Positions 46,651-58,109 of a DNA stretch of 64,000 nucleotides are shown here, piece by piece (the stretch's first letter is position 1; every line of letters starts with the position of its first letter). The DNA is from Trichoderma breve (Eukaryota > Ascomycota > Sordariomycetes > Hypocreales > Hypocreaceae). The position numbers were made by a program, and so were the translations under genes. The notes below the pieces were generated by a model that did not search any database, had not been told where the DNA came from, and saw only the letters and a list, made by a program, of their open reading frames with translations. The stretch covers positions 5,952,001-6,016,000 of the forward strand of contig NC_079234.1 of assembly GCF_028502605.1 (NCBI RefSeq), in the 5' to 3' direction.

Positions 46651-49600
46651 CACAGGCACTTCGGGATGGCTCTCTGGATGGCGACGGTAGACAAGGGAAG
46701 AGCAGAGTAAACGGATAGGATCAGGGAAAATCTACTCCTAGAAGAAAAATGCTATGGAAGCTGAAGGGACCCCGATATTTTAATACTCCAAAGCTTCACC
46801 GCAAAAAGAGATGTAGGATCAAGATCTGGAAGAAGGTTGGGTGGGCGGGACAGCAGATGCTCGAAAGGGAGGGTACAAGATGCCCAAGTCCCTGTCCACA
46901 AAATGGCGGGCCATCGTTATTCTCTGTGTATAAAAAAGACTTGATTGTTAATACCAATAGTGCTTGTACACTCCGTAATACATGGAGCACTTTGTAGACT
47001 TGTGTAGAAATAGACCAGCGCGACAGGTCATGCGAAGTGGTGGCGGAATGCGTAGCAGGGCAAGATGATACTAGCAAATTGGAGAGCCTGCCGTACCCCC
47101 ATGAATATGTCTCACAGTAATAAAAAGAGCAAACACCAACTCACGATGATGGGCGGTAATCAGCCACTATTACAAGGAGGCGATAACATCCCGCCTCTTC
47201 CACACGCCCCAGCCAGGTTCCACTGCCACCTCCATACGGAGAGAAACGGGCTTTGTATGTACAAGACTTGATTTTGCTCCGAATCCTGTACTACGCGAAC
47301 ACAGCCCTACTGCGAAGGCGTTTACAAGCATTGATAGCTGACGCAGGGATGGCCAATTGCATCAATGGGTTCCGCAGCTGAGAGCATGAGAAGATGTAAG
47401 ATGATAAGTGAGGCCCTTATCTTGAGAAATCCGGTACTGATATTCCGACTGCAAGCAAGGAGGCTTCCCTCTGCATGTTTCTCCACTCCCGAATCGAGGG
47501 ATGTGAGATGTGTTAGCCTCTCTGGAACAAGAAAGATGCACGCGCGCTCATGATCAAAGATCCACCAAAGGCGGCCTGCATATGATCCTTGACAAAGAGA
47601 GATGGCGTCTAAACGTAGTCTATTGATGCAGATTTGACTGGACAGGTGGTATGCAGAGCAGAGTCGGCGACTCACCGACCTGCAGCTCCGAGCCCGTTTG
47701 CTTTTCAGAAACAATTCCACACAATGAGTGCATGATTCACTGACTGAGTGGGTGATTGGATAGCGTACATGTCAGTACTCGTAGAGCGGAGAGTGGCGCT
47801 AGCTGTCTGCATGTCTCAGCAAACCTCCACCATCTCCTTTGCCTTTATCACGGAGATCATCTCCCAAGCATTGAAATGTAACTTGAGAGACTTTAGGTCA
47901 TTCATCTTACTGCGAGATGGTAACATGATGGTCTCATAAGATGTTCGCCTCTCCTGCAAAAACAAAGACAGCAATCATGTTTGAGATTTCACATTGCATT
48001 CAGAATGGATGCCATGCACCTCGCTTCCGCCACAAGGATGCCTGCGTACCCTGCTTCCATGCCTTTGGCGTGACATGCTTTATACGCATAAGCCACGGAG
48101 GAGATAGATTGATCCATCTGCAAGATGTGATTTTTTTGCCCCGAAAAGGACATCATGATCCGTGTCTAATGGCCAGCTTAACTTCCTTATACAGGCCCCA
48201 AAGCGCTTCCAGGGATTCAGCTTGCCCCTCTCTAACAACCCCGCGCCTTGATAATTGGTTTTGTTTCCGAGTATTAGCTTGGTTGCTACGCTTCTGTACG
48301 ACTCTAGAGCGGTAGGAGCTGGGGAAATGGCAGTCGTGGGGGCAAAATTCCCTCAAATCACGAGGCGCAGTGGGAAAAGAGGCATCGTGACTTTCGGAGA
48401 GCGGACGAATGAGGGGCCTCCAAGGCCTCACGTTACAGGCGCGTAAGAGGGACTAAGGAATCTTGCCGGTACCAACGGCGATTTGGTCATTTAGCACGAA
48501 GGCGTGCCCGGCTTCAAGCACCTCGGGGATGGATTTGAACGCAAACTTTGGTTTTGCATGATGAATATCACGCAGAACATCGAATGCTGTTACATAAAAT
48601 GTGATCTTTGTTCTGAAACTGTTTGACATGCTTCCAAGACACCGCCGAAAGGAATACCTTCGTCACCAGCTTACATGTAATCATGGCGATAACATGTTCC
48701 GATGCATCGAGTTCACGCTGAGACTGAAAGTATTATCGACAGCTTATTGTGCGCTCATTATTAACTGAATAGCCAAAATTATAGACAACTCAATTGGCCG
48801 TCTTTGCGACATATGACTGCTTGACCGAAACCGCTGCTTAGATCTGAATGTGCGCTCAAGCGCCTTGGAGGTATGTATTGAGTATACCTAAGCCATCGAT
48901 CTTCATCTCGGTGGTGTATGCGGTCTCCGAGTGGAAGGCAATAGAAGTCAAGATGCGTATATCTATGTTGGACCACCGCCTCGATTTTGCGAGAGCAATA
49001 TCAGGTCTTAGTACTTTCGGCGTCGATCAAGCACAGGTTTCGTAGGAATAGCCACCTCCACTATTCAACGATCGTTGCGATTCTGCTACTAATTCTCCAA
49101 ATCTGAGAAAGCCAAAAGAGGAGATTGCAGGAGCTGCACCATCTGTTGGCGATCTCCAATCAAGATGCTCTATTGATTTGGAGGTGCAGCGCACGATGGG
49201 GCACTAATTCAATAAAGGCTGCATCGATTCCTCAGATCAAGTGGCTTGGATCTATTCTTTGGGATACAATAAAGGCCCCCAGCGCCATATACGAAAGCAA
49301 AAAACATGATAGATCAAAGTTTAACTCATAAACAAAGTTCTCGGTGGATGAGAAATGGCGCACAGCCGAATTCAAGTCAAGCCAAAGACCTGACTTATAA
49401 AGTTTGGTGATATATTAACGACTTGTAGAAAGACCCAAGTAGTATATGTGATTAAGGAAGTCAGGGTATTTAGATATATTGCGGAGATTAATTATATCGT
49501 AGTAGAGGCGTAGGATATTTTGAATCCGCATCGGTACCATCATCATCTTTTGCAATGCGGGCCATTTGAAGAAAATTGTTGTCATTTAGTGAAGAAAAAT

Positions 49601-50778
49601 ACCATAGCCACATTGGGAAATGGTGATAAAGCTCTACCATCTCCTATTCGTCAGGGCAATAAAAGCGGCTTGGGTGACTGAGAAAACGGATTGGAGATGA
49701 TGGAAGCCACAAGCTTTGATGGAACCTAGATACAGTGGAGGTACCTTCTGTATTATCTCTGGACTATCCCTCCCTGGTATCTAACTACCTATCTAGATAC
49801 ACTGGTCAATGTGCGGAGAGACAAGGCATGATAATAAAACTAAAAGGGTTGGCCTGATCTTGTAATGAAGACATTGTGGTTCAAGGAGGAAGCGTCAGGA
49901 ATCTCGCGATGATAAGCGATTTTCACATGCAAATTCGGTTGTACCTGCGCATGAATGACATTAGGCTATGAGTTAAAATAGTCATTTGACTTGGCTTAAT
50001 ATATATTACGACAGAATTGAATGCTTGGCTCAGAACCTAAGTGTAACAGAGGGTGGTTTTGGACAGGGTTCTCCGCCTTATAAGCGCCGGCAAATGGCTT
50101 AGAGAAGAAGCCCTTTTTGTGTCGCAGTAATAGGTAGTACTAATGTCTGCAAGCCCGTCTTGTTAGTTTATTGGTGAGGAGACGGATTGGCCTCATTGAC
50201 TCGGCTTACAGCCACTAACACGAGGCTTGTACCTTTTTGTGGTTTCCACCGAGCATTTTAATCAAAGTTCCCGCCCAAGGCGTAATATTATTCGCGCGTC
50301 TGGAATATGGTTTTTTTTTCTTCGCCCGCAGCGTCATCCTAAATGTAGACAAGCCGGCGCCTTGCCTTTCCTGTTACCGGGCCCTACCGGCACGGGCCCA
50401 ACCAGGAAGGGCAGAGCCGTCCGTGGGTGATCGGCGACTATTCGGGATAAAGAAGGCTTCTGGAGACGGCTCTTGGCATAGTATGAGAATATACTCCTTC
50501 GGGCAGGTCCATGATATGGGCGTAAGCTTGTTGAGACTTTTGTCTCTCGGCTCATCTTCTAATCCGCCAAGTCTAACCTGAGTAGTTGATGGGTTCACTG
50601 ACGTTATACGAGAGGTATCTACGGAGTCGGTAGCATTGGCATTACAAATAAGTATAAGACTGGATATTGGCATTATGTATAAAAGGAGCAATCGTTCGCT
50701 CTTGAGCCCGAGAAAAATAGACTTCTGAATATACTTCACCAACGTTGCCATTAAAGTAAAAGGCACTATCCTCTCACC
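46651..50778. other. About 4.1 kb gene-poor, AT-richer spacer
   Basis: Between the exporter start and the phospholipase start. No complete gene. From about 48.4 to 49.4 kb the minus strand shows interrupted protein-like stretches, listed separately. From about 49.3 to 50.1 kb the DNA is clearly more AT-rich than the rest of the window. Otherwise only short frames on both strands. Confidence 0.5.
48451..49350 (-). pseudogene. Possible decayed gene remnant, family not recognised
   Basis: Reading the minus strand from about 49350 down to 48451 gives protein-like segments broken by stops and frame changes: a stretch with FDLSCFLLSYMALGAFIVSQ, then PTDGAAPAISSFGFLRFGEL, then WSNIDIRILTSIAFHSETAY, and at the low end KPKFAFKSIPEVLEAG ending in a stop at about 48451. 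Several interrupting stops could be C-to-T changes of CGA or CAA codons. I cannot name the ancestor, and chance open frames in one strand are not excluded. Confidence 0.25.
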
Positions 50779-51405
50779 ATGAAGTTCTCAGTTATTCTGG
50801 CCGCTCTTGCCCCGGCCGTTCTGGCATTGCCGGCCTCTGATGCCGCATTGACCAGGCGTCAGACCAGCCTCTCAACCATCACAGACCAATATCTCTTCAG
50901 CCTCACCCTCCCTGATTTCATTTCCCGCCGCAATGCCAAGAACCCAGCCACCCTTGACTGGACCTCTGACGGCTGCACCAGCTCACCCGATAACCCCTTT
51001 GGATTCCCCTTTGTTCCTGCCTGCTACCGCCACGACTTTGGTTACCAGAACTACCGCATCCAAAACCGATTCACAGAGAGCGGCAAGCTCAGCATCGATA
51101 ACAACTTCAAGGCCGAGTAAGTTGATGCAATACATATGCTGTTAAGGGCCAAGGACGTTTTGCTGATTATGTCAAACTGTAGTCTATATTTCCAGTGCCA
51201 GACATCGAGTGTCCAAAGTGTTTGCAACGCTCTTGCTGATGTTTACTACGCTGCTGTGAGAGCATTCGGAGGTGGCGATGCTTCCCCTGGAAAGCGTGAA
51301 CAGTCACAAGAGGACTTGGTGAAGGTGTATGAAGAGAAGCTGGAGATTTATAACAATGCTGTGAAGGATGCCCAGGACAAGGGACTGCTGCCCATCCTGG
51401 AGTAA
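50779..51405 (+). CDS. Secreted phospholipase A2, fungal/bacterial group XIV type
   Basis: Two exons, 50779..51116 and 51183..51405. The donor is GA|GTAAGT and the acceptor ACTGTAG|T; the alternative TTTCCAG acceptor would break the frame. The product is 186 residues. A signal peptide (MKFSVILAALAPAVLALP) is followed by a short propeptide ending in the Kex2-type pair Arg26-Arg27. The catalytic site is ACYRHDFGYQNYR with the His85-Asp86 pair; the preceding DGCTSSPDNPFGFPF loop is the calcium-binding region of this group, and Cys66/Cys82 plus later cysteines can form its two disulfides. The C-terminal helix region (SVCNALADVYYAAVRAFGG) is typical. It should hydrolyse the sn-2 ester of phospholipids outside the cell. 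Group XIV enzymes of about 120-150 residues occur in fungi, symbiotic hyphae and Streptomyces. Confidence 0.93.
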
Positions 51406-52075
51406 GAGGATAAAATGTATTGTACGCTTTGATATGATTGACGATACCAAATATGAAATAAATTTGTTCTACTTGACTGGTGGCTGAGGGACTCATTGGA
51501 TGTTGAAACAAGGAGACGGGAGTGTCTGTGTATAAGCAGCTCTCTCTTCAATGCTTGGTATACAAAGCCCAATATATACCATTGGACAACAAGTTCTCCC
51601 ATATCAACAAGCTGCAGCTCACGATACGCTCGGAGATCCTTAAGAACAGGCCCCCATGTCTAAGTAATCAAGCTTAATTCTTCCTTGTCTTGTGCGTTTT
51701 GCTTCAATATTTTGTACCCCGCACCCTTCAATGTTACCCCGCACCACCGCTCTGGCAATAGTCGGATCAGATAATAGAGGCGTCTCGGTTTCGGCTCGGC
51801 GGACGGGAAATACCCAGTGCGGAAAAATACCCATCGCTCACAACATCTCCAAGGAGGAGCTGAATTGTTGCATACCAGGCATAATTCCTAGGGCGTTGAA
51901 TGGCACTTATAGTGGGCCATTCCTTGGAAGGATCCCGATAGAAGCGCCGATCTAGGCCGGCCAATCTTACTATATAAACCTGCACATGGAATGTTGAGGG
52001 TATCAGCCATACTTGTCATATGTTAATGAGAATATTGCTTGAATAAGGTATCTTGAATTGTTTTACCTTTTAGAC
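51406..52075. other. Spacer between phospholipase and methyltransferase genes
   Basis: About 670 bp that should include the methyltransferase promoter. No supported frame or RNA gene. Confidence 0.5.
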
Positions 52076-52805
52076 ATGTCAGCTCCGGCCCCCAATCCCG
52101 TCGTGGCGCCTGATCATGTTCACGCGCTGCTCAATCGTCTTCACGAGGAGTCCCTCACCCAAGAAGCAGCGCTCCCGTCCACGTATTTGAGCAACCCCGA
52201 TGGATTTGATGACTTGATGAGAGACAAATTCATTGCTCTAGATCAGGATAAGTGTCAATTTGTCTATCAGCTTGCCAGAGCAATTGGGGCTCGCAACATT
52301 GCTGAGATCGGTACCAGCTTCGGCGTGAGTACCATCTATCTTGCATTGGCAGTGGGAAGCAATCTAGACCGCTTCGGTGGCGAGGGTAAAGTCATTGCCA
52401 CAGAAAAAGAGAACACAAAAGCCGAGAAGGCTCGTCAACACTGGAAGGAAGCCGGTGACGATCTGGTGACGCGCCATATCGATTTGAGAGAAGGAGATCT
52501 TCTCGAGACGTTAAAGAGTAATGTTCCGCAGCTTGATCTAGTCCTCATTGACAGTAAGTTGAGACTTCAACTGGTAAAAAACCACAGAATCTAATCACTA
52601 TCTAGTCTGGGCTCCTGTCGCCCTACCTGCACTGAAGCTGCTGGAACCGAGGCTCAGGCCTGGAGCTGTTGTCATCATCGACAATTCAATTAGTTCTGCC
52701 ACTAGATACAAGGAGCTATTAGGCCACCTGAGGTCTCCAACAAATGGATATACAAATCTGACGCTCCCGTACTCCAACGGTTTGGAGTTGTGCGTCAAGA
52801 TCTAA
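52076..52805 (+). CDS. SAM-dependent O-methyltransferase (family 3, catechol-OMT-like)
   Basis: Two exons, 52076..52553 and 52606..52805, with a 52-nt intron splitting an Ile codon, giving 225 residues. I chose the ATG at 52076 (MSAPAPNP); the frame is open upstream but has no other ATG. The SAM-binding motif is NIAEIGTSFGVSTIYLALAV, with the acidic VIATEKE motif later. The LDLVLIDIWAP segment and VVIIDNS carry the acidic residues that bind metal and substrate in this family. The length is typical of class I O-methyltransferases of the catechol/caffeoyl-CoA type. Substrate unknown; the neighbouring oxidoreductases and exporter suggest small-molecule tailoring. The gene is convergent with the KN-homeodomain regulator, whose stop is 119 bp away. 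Confidence 0.9.
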
Positions 52806-52924
52806 TAGGAGAGACCTCTGGGAAAAAACAATAATCTTAATATAATCACCACACTACTTACCTCAGAATTCAGTCTGTATGAGCTTTGCTAACCCTTTTC
52901 CTGTGACTGGAAAAAGCCCTAGGG

Positions 52925-54547
52925 CTAGGATTCCCTGGTCGGTTCATCATCAATCTCAATGTTTCCAAGGGTTGTCAAGGAAAACTCCCGACTCATTTCC
53001 ATAAGTTCCGCCAAACATTCAGGACTTTGGCACCACCATGGGAGCGTAGGCTCAGTATTATCAAGTGTTTGACTTATCACTAACTTTGGCCTCGAATTTC
53101 TCTCTATAGCTTCCCGTGGAAGTGCGGAATTGGTTATGTCTGATATCACTGGTGCTGTCATGGGATTTGAGGCTGACTGCGAAGCTCCCTCTGGTGATGA
53201 AGGGCCCAACTCCTGCTGGCTAGGCGCCGATGCCAATCCATGGCCAATTTTAAACAATGTCAGCCATTGGTCGTTGTCTGCGGGAGTTTGATTAAGCGGA
53301 TCATCATCACCGTATAAAATAAGCCGAGCTTGGCGGCGAAGAATATCGCAATTGATGGTATCGCCATTTGATCTCGCCGAAACAACAAAATCGCCAAGCC
53401 GGGCTGTAAGCACTTCAAATACATTTGGAGGGTTCTGCTTCTCTGGTGACGAGAGAGTTTTCTTCAAAACACCCTTTGAGGCACTGAAAGGTTCCAAGTC
53501 CAAGGACTCGGCACCGATAAGGTAAGGAGGCATTGCGCTCTGCACAAGCATCGCGACCGAAGGCTCGAGCCCTCGATCTCCTTTCCAATCTTTCATGGAT
53601 TTCCCTCTTCTAAAATGATCCACTAGATGGTCGTTGCGGTCGGACCAGAGAGAAAATATCTCTCCGCAAAAACCGCATCGGGATTTCACTTCGGAGATTT
53701 TGGACTTCCAGGAATGCATCGACGGTATCATTTTGTCAATGCCGTGTGCAAGACGCAAATGCTGGAGCAGGTGGTCTTTTCTATGGAAAGTTCTGAGTGC
53801 CTGAGGTTTCATGATGCAGTCGGAAATGTGATGCGACTCGAGATGAGCGTCGGTGGTGTCAGATGAGTCACACAAAGAGCACTTTGGAGCCGCAGCTCCA
53901 AGATCCCATCTCTTGGGTCCAGTGGGGAGGCAACTCCACCGCTCAAGAGCTAGATGGAGTGTCGCTTCGTGCCTTGTCCAGTCATATCTTGATTTGAAAG
54001 TGTCTGTACAGAATGTACACTGATATATTCGCGGATTCTTCTCTTCTCCTGATCCGTCGGTCGCTTTATGGCGCCAACCCGTTCGTGAATTGCGACGATG
54101 ACCACTTCCGTGATCGAAGTCGCGAGGGCGGGAAGAAGGCGCTTCGTCTTGAGAGTCAATCCCAATCAAGGCGTTTTCAGGTATAAGCTGCGAGATGGCA
54201 CCCGATGAAGAGGAGTGCTGTAGGAGATCGGTTGCCTCGACATTGTATGCTTCTTCCCGTATCGCATCAAAAGATCCGGGCAGTGATAAAGACACAGTTT
54301 TGGCGCTGGTGTCAGACAATTCGCTTGACTGCCGCTCGGCATCTCTTCGTCTTGTGTTCACGAACCATTGCGATACTTGGCGAACACTCAGGCCACTTTG
54401 ACGACTGAGTTCCTCTTTCTCTGCTGCGCTTGGGTACGGCCAAGTCGAATTGGAAGTGTACCATTGCTTTAGTAATTGTGTAGAGCTCCATGAATGTCTG
54501 GTGATTGGGCGAGTTGAGTTATTCCCCGGTGCATTTTCCATGTCCAA
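52925..54547 (-). CDS. KN-type (TALE) homeodomain plus C2H2 zinc-finger transcription factor
   Basis: Intronless, 540 residues. Residues about 14-70 form a TALE/KN homeodomain: the three-residue-extension loop with WPYPS (36-40) and the recognition helix QVSQWFVNTRRR, with the DNA-contacting Trp61, Phe62 and Asn64. A Cys/His-rich block follows. A good C2H2 finger lies at Cys177-Cys180-His193-His198, a CxxC pair at 223-226, and a last finger at Cys291-Cys294-His307-His311, with a degenerate one around 244-268. The remainder is disordered. It should act in the nucleus on gene expression; homeodomain plus C2H2 architectures of this kind are common in Pezizomycotina and mostly uncharacterised. 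Its position between a methyltransferase and a HET gene gives no proof of its target. Confidence 0.9.
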   Translation of the reverse strand: MDMENAPGNNSTRPITRHSWSSTQLLKQWYTSNSTWPYPSAAEKEELSRQSGLSVRQVSQWFVNTRRRDAERQSSELSDTSAKTVSLSLPGSFDAIREEAYNVEATDLLQHSSSSGAISQLIPENALIGIDSQDEAPSSRPRDFDHGSGHRRNSRTGWRHKATDGSGEEKNPRIYQCTFCTDTFKSRYDWTRHEATLHLALERWSCLPTGPKRWDLGAAAPKCSLCDSSDTTDAHLESHHISDCIMKPQALRTFHRKDHLLQHLRLAHGIDKMIPSMHSWKSKISEVKSRCGFCGEIFSLWSDRNDHLVDHFRRGKSMKDWKGDRGLEPSVAMLVQSAMPPYLIGAESLDLEPFSASKGVLKKTLSSPEKQNPPNVFEVLTARLGDFVVSARSNGDTINCDILRRQARLILYGDDDPLNQTPADNDQWLTLFKIGHGLASAPSQQELGPSSPEGASQSASNPMTAPVISDITNSALPREAIERNSRPKLVISQTLDNTEPTLPWWCQSPECLAELMEMSREFSLTTLGNIEIDDEPTRES

Positions 54548-55171
54548 AGTGGGTGTGCTTTTTGTGCAACCTTTAACGCTTCAGCTCTTTCTTTCTTTTC
54601 GCGGCGCAGGTATTCCTGGAGCTGCGAGACGATATTACATAATACAAGTTATCGCAGAACCTTTTCTGTCTTGTAATTGTGTCTTGTAGAAGAATAGAGA
54701 TGAGTTGTGCGCACTAAATTGTTGATTAGCGGGAGAAAGATGGTTGGATGAGAGATGGCCACAACTAGATGAGTAGTTATCAGTAGTCCGACAATCTCCG
54801 GGTTTACATCCACTAGATGACGTCTAGAACCCTCTTCGCGCGCGGTATTCTCGTAATCTCGTATCCTTCTGCATAATATCTAAATGGAGTATGTCTAGCT
54901 ACATCATATCGTATTAAGTTCTATCAAATCGGGATAATGCATTGAGATGCACTTCTTACTACCCCAGGGTCTAGATGCTCAGCTGCATCGTAAATATTAC
55001 CACTTCCCCATTGCCGCGTAATCACATTGGAGTAATACGAGTCTGAGCTTTGCTTGGCAGAGAATATAAAATTTCTTATCAATTGTCATGTAGATACATG
55101 TTCTCGCTGCCATGACCCGTCATTTCTCGTTATACCGACTAAAACCGATGAGACAGACATGTTTTGGATGC
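54548..55171. other. Promoter side of the homeodomain regulator gene
   Basis: About 620 bp between two minus-strand genes, AT-rich. Nothing else seen. Confidence 0.5.
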
Positions 55172-58109
55172 CTAATCGACGAACCAAAGCTGATCGCTTG
55201 GCGTCTCCTCCACCATGACATCGTGAGAAAATACCTTGGGAATAAAAGCCCACATGTACTCCTCCATATCAAGGCCGATGGTGTCTTCAACCGTTTGTCT
55301 TACCTCTGGCCTGGATTTCCATGTTTCCGCCACGACCTCTTTCATCTTGTCCTTGACCTTGGCCATGCATGTCTTCCAGTCCTCGCTTTCACGATCCTCG
55401 ATCGCTTGTAGATTAGACGTTTCTTGATCCATTGCTACCACCCTGGCCATATCCCTGAAAGCCATCATCATTCGTATTTCGTCATCGCCGAGAGCCGACA
55501 TGATCACGGCCCTTGTTCGATGAATTCTTAGACCAGCTTGAAGTTCTGCAGATGTAATCGAGGCGTGTTCAAAATCTTCCCCAACCTCTTCGATCTGACC
55601 CATGCATGTCATTACTGTCCCATCAACCATCGATTTTTCGTCATAAATCAACACGCATTTGCCGGAATCTATCTCTCTACAGAGAGGATAGTTTTGCTCT
55701 CTGTCAAAAGCTGACAACTCCTCGGCTGTCCAGGACGCAATTTTCTTGCTGCGGTACCAATCCATTATTCGATACCATTTCCCGCTTCTTGTATCCTGAA
55801 GAATAATTTGGTCTTCCGTGGCATTAATGGCCCCAGGCCAGGGATGCAAGGGGAGCCCGGCTACCAGAGGGCGTGGAAGAAGACGACATCCTGGTAGAGC
55901 GACTTTTAGGCCTAAGGGAGTCGGGATGCCCTCATCTCCAACCAAGCGTAACACGCGCTCGTCCACTCCCAAGACAGGGTCCTGAACGGCCGAGCCCAAT
56001 AAACTTCGAGGAGCCCAGCGCCACCCGGGTATGCTTAACAGTTCATCTGCATAGAATATGACTCGACTGGGAAGGCCGCCCTGCGACTTGTATATTAATT
56101 CCCAGACGCGAGCCATTCGGGTTTCGGCATCCGGAGCTGCAGCAATGTATTTTGTGTCGAGCTTCATCAAAGTAGAGATACAGAGCGGTTCATCAGATGC
56201 CACAGAGACCGTCCGGAACTGTAGTGCTCGTTGGAGGGTAATGAGCGGCGACTGGTTGGTGGTCGGGCCCTCTCTTCCACTGAAAAAGCCCTGAAGTTCA
56301 TTGTACTACATCACACAGCTGTTAGATTGAGTGTTCTCATGATTAATAAGTCATGATAGAGTAGTAGACTTACTGCACCCACGATATCTTGCCATATTTT
56401 CATGTAACGCGGATCGTTATTGGCCTCGGTCCAGAGTTTAACGAGCAAGGCATAGGCATTCATAGCTTTATCGGCAAATTGTATGTATAGGCTTTTTGTC
56501 AGTGCCCCCTCTATTCACACGTATTAGTTACTGACAAGAAGCGAAGTCCGTTCGGGTAACTCATTGAGATATACCTTGAAGAGTCCATAGACGTCTCATC
56601 CAGGGAGATGCTCCGTACACGCGCAACATCAACTCCGCCGGATGGGTGTCCTGAGGATCGAATCCGGTCAAAGAAGCGTCAAGAACAAGAACGTGAGCTG
56701 CATTTAGGTACACACTGGCAATTCTCTCGAGTGCAATCAGTTTACCTCCAAGCTCAACAGGGCAGCAAAGTGTGTCAATCCACATTCGGTATTGGGTCCT
56801 GTATTCTGCATCTCCAGTCTCTGCCTCGGTCTGCATCGAAGCTATTAATTGAGCTACATGTTTTATCTGGCACCTCGGCAGAGAGTTGGCCTTTGGGTTA
56901 CCCAAGCCATTGGCCCAAACCTATTGTTCTTAGTGAGTCGTCGTACGTACGTGGATTTTGGAGAGCACTCACATGAGAAAGGGCGACATATGGGACGCCC
57001 GGCTCGTACGGTTCCACCACCAGCTCAAAATCATCTACTCCATCTCCGATCTGGTCAAAGCGTATGATGGGATAAGTATCCGTACTACGGAGAATTAAAG
57101 ACGTCGCTCTCCCGTCAATGCCAATGAGGTCACAGCTACAGCCATCAGATAGATGTGAGGGCTTATAGGTCTCTATATCCATCTGGAAAGCTGTGCATAA
57201 ATGACGAGTACAGTTCGAATGATCTTGGTTAGCATTCGGCCTCTGTAACTGTGCTATATGGTGCATCGTATTCAGTCCAGTAAATTGAGACCGTAGCTTT
57301 TCAATCTCGCTTGGGCACCATCCTTGTTGGAGCATTTGTTTGTCCATGGTGCCTCCAGATCGCATGTAATTTTGATGCCAGCTAAATCCTACAATAGGAA
57401 CGTCTACCTTGGGTTTTGATAGCACAATAGCTTGAAATAGCCCTGTGGAGAAGTACTCTCCCAGAGCGCATATCGAGTATCTCACTGTTTCGTCCAAATT
57501 TTCTATAGAGAGAGTCATCAAACTGGCAAATTGAAGGCAGTCACGCATGTATATGAATCTCTCACGCTTGTCGGGCACAAGCTTCATTCTCTCAGCAATG
57601 ATTTGAGATGATTCCAGCACTGACTTGGCACTGATATACCTATTGCCGTCTTCTTCAGCGGCAGATACGCAGACCTCGTACAATTTCCGAATCTCCTCGG
57701 TAGCGAGGGCATCTTCAATCATGCGATGGCCGGGGCTTGTCTCGTTCAAGCCAAGCATCTCAGCAAATAGCCCAAACCAAAGCCATGTCTGCAGAAATGG
57801 TTGGATCTCTTCTTTTGGCGTGGGGTGAATGACCTCTATATATGGCTCATTTGAAGCATCTGGGCCCAAATGTTGTCTAAGGCGTGGAGGCACTACCCGG
57901 GCCATGCCCTTCCGCACTGCATAAGTTAGGAACGGGCCGCCATCCCAATCTTCCGTACACACATACGGTGTCTTTCGGGGTGGAGCAGCCGGGGAGTTTG
58001 GTTCGCACAGTAAGTCCATCGGAGATGCTATTTCGTATTTGAGAGAGATAAAGTTGTAGATAAGTTTAAACCCAAGGCACAACACGACGGCTGAGCGGAG
58101 TCGGGCCAA
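55172..58109 (-). CDS. HET-domain protein (heterokaryon-incompatibility family)
   Basis: Four exons: 58109..56973, 56920..56575, 56510..56374 and 56305..55172. Introns are 52-68 nt with consistent phases, and the product is 917 residues. The HET core starts at the end of exon 1 and continues through exon 2: PYVALSHVWANGLGNP, then PRCQIKHVAQLIASM, the WIDTLCCPVE box, the VLVLDASL strand, and PWMRRLWTLQEGALTKSLY spanning exons 2 and 3. This is the signature order of the family. The roughly 360-residue N-terminal part and the long C-terminal part are of unknown function; the extreme N-terminus is hydrophobic (AVVLCLGFKLIYNFISL). HET proteins mediate or amplify non-self recognition and can trigger cell death; partner and trigger here are unknown. 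Divergent from the Zn2Cys6 gene. Confidence 0.9.

Noticed and set aside
51183..51196. TTTCCAG acceptor for the phospholipase intron
   Set aside because: Joining there gives the wrong frame for the Cys-rich second half; the ACTGTAG acceptor 13 nt earlier keeps it.
52058..52075. Non-ATG start of the methyltransferase frame
   Set aside because: The extension begins with TTG and adds only six residues; the ATG at 52076 is the natural start.
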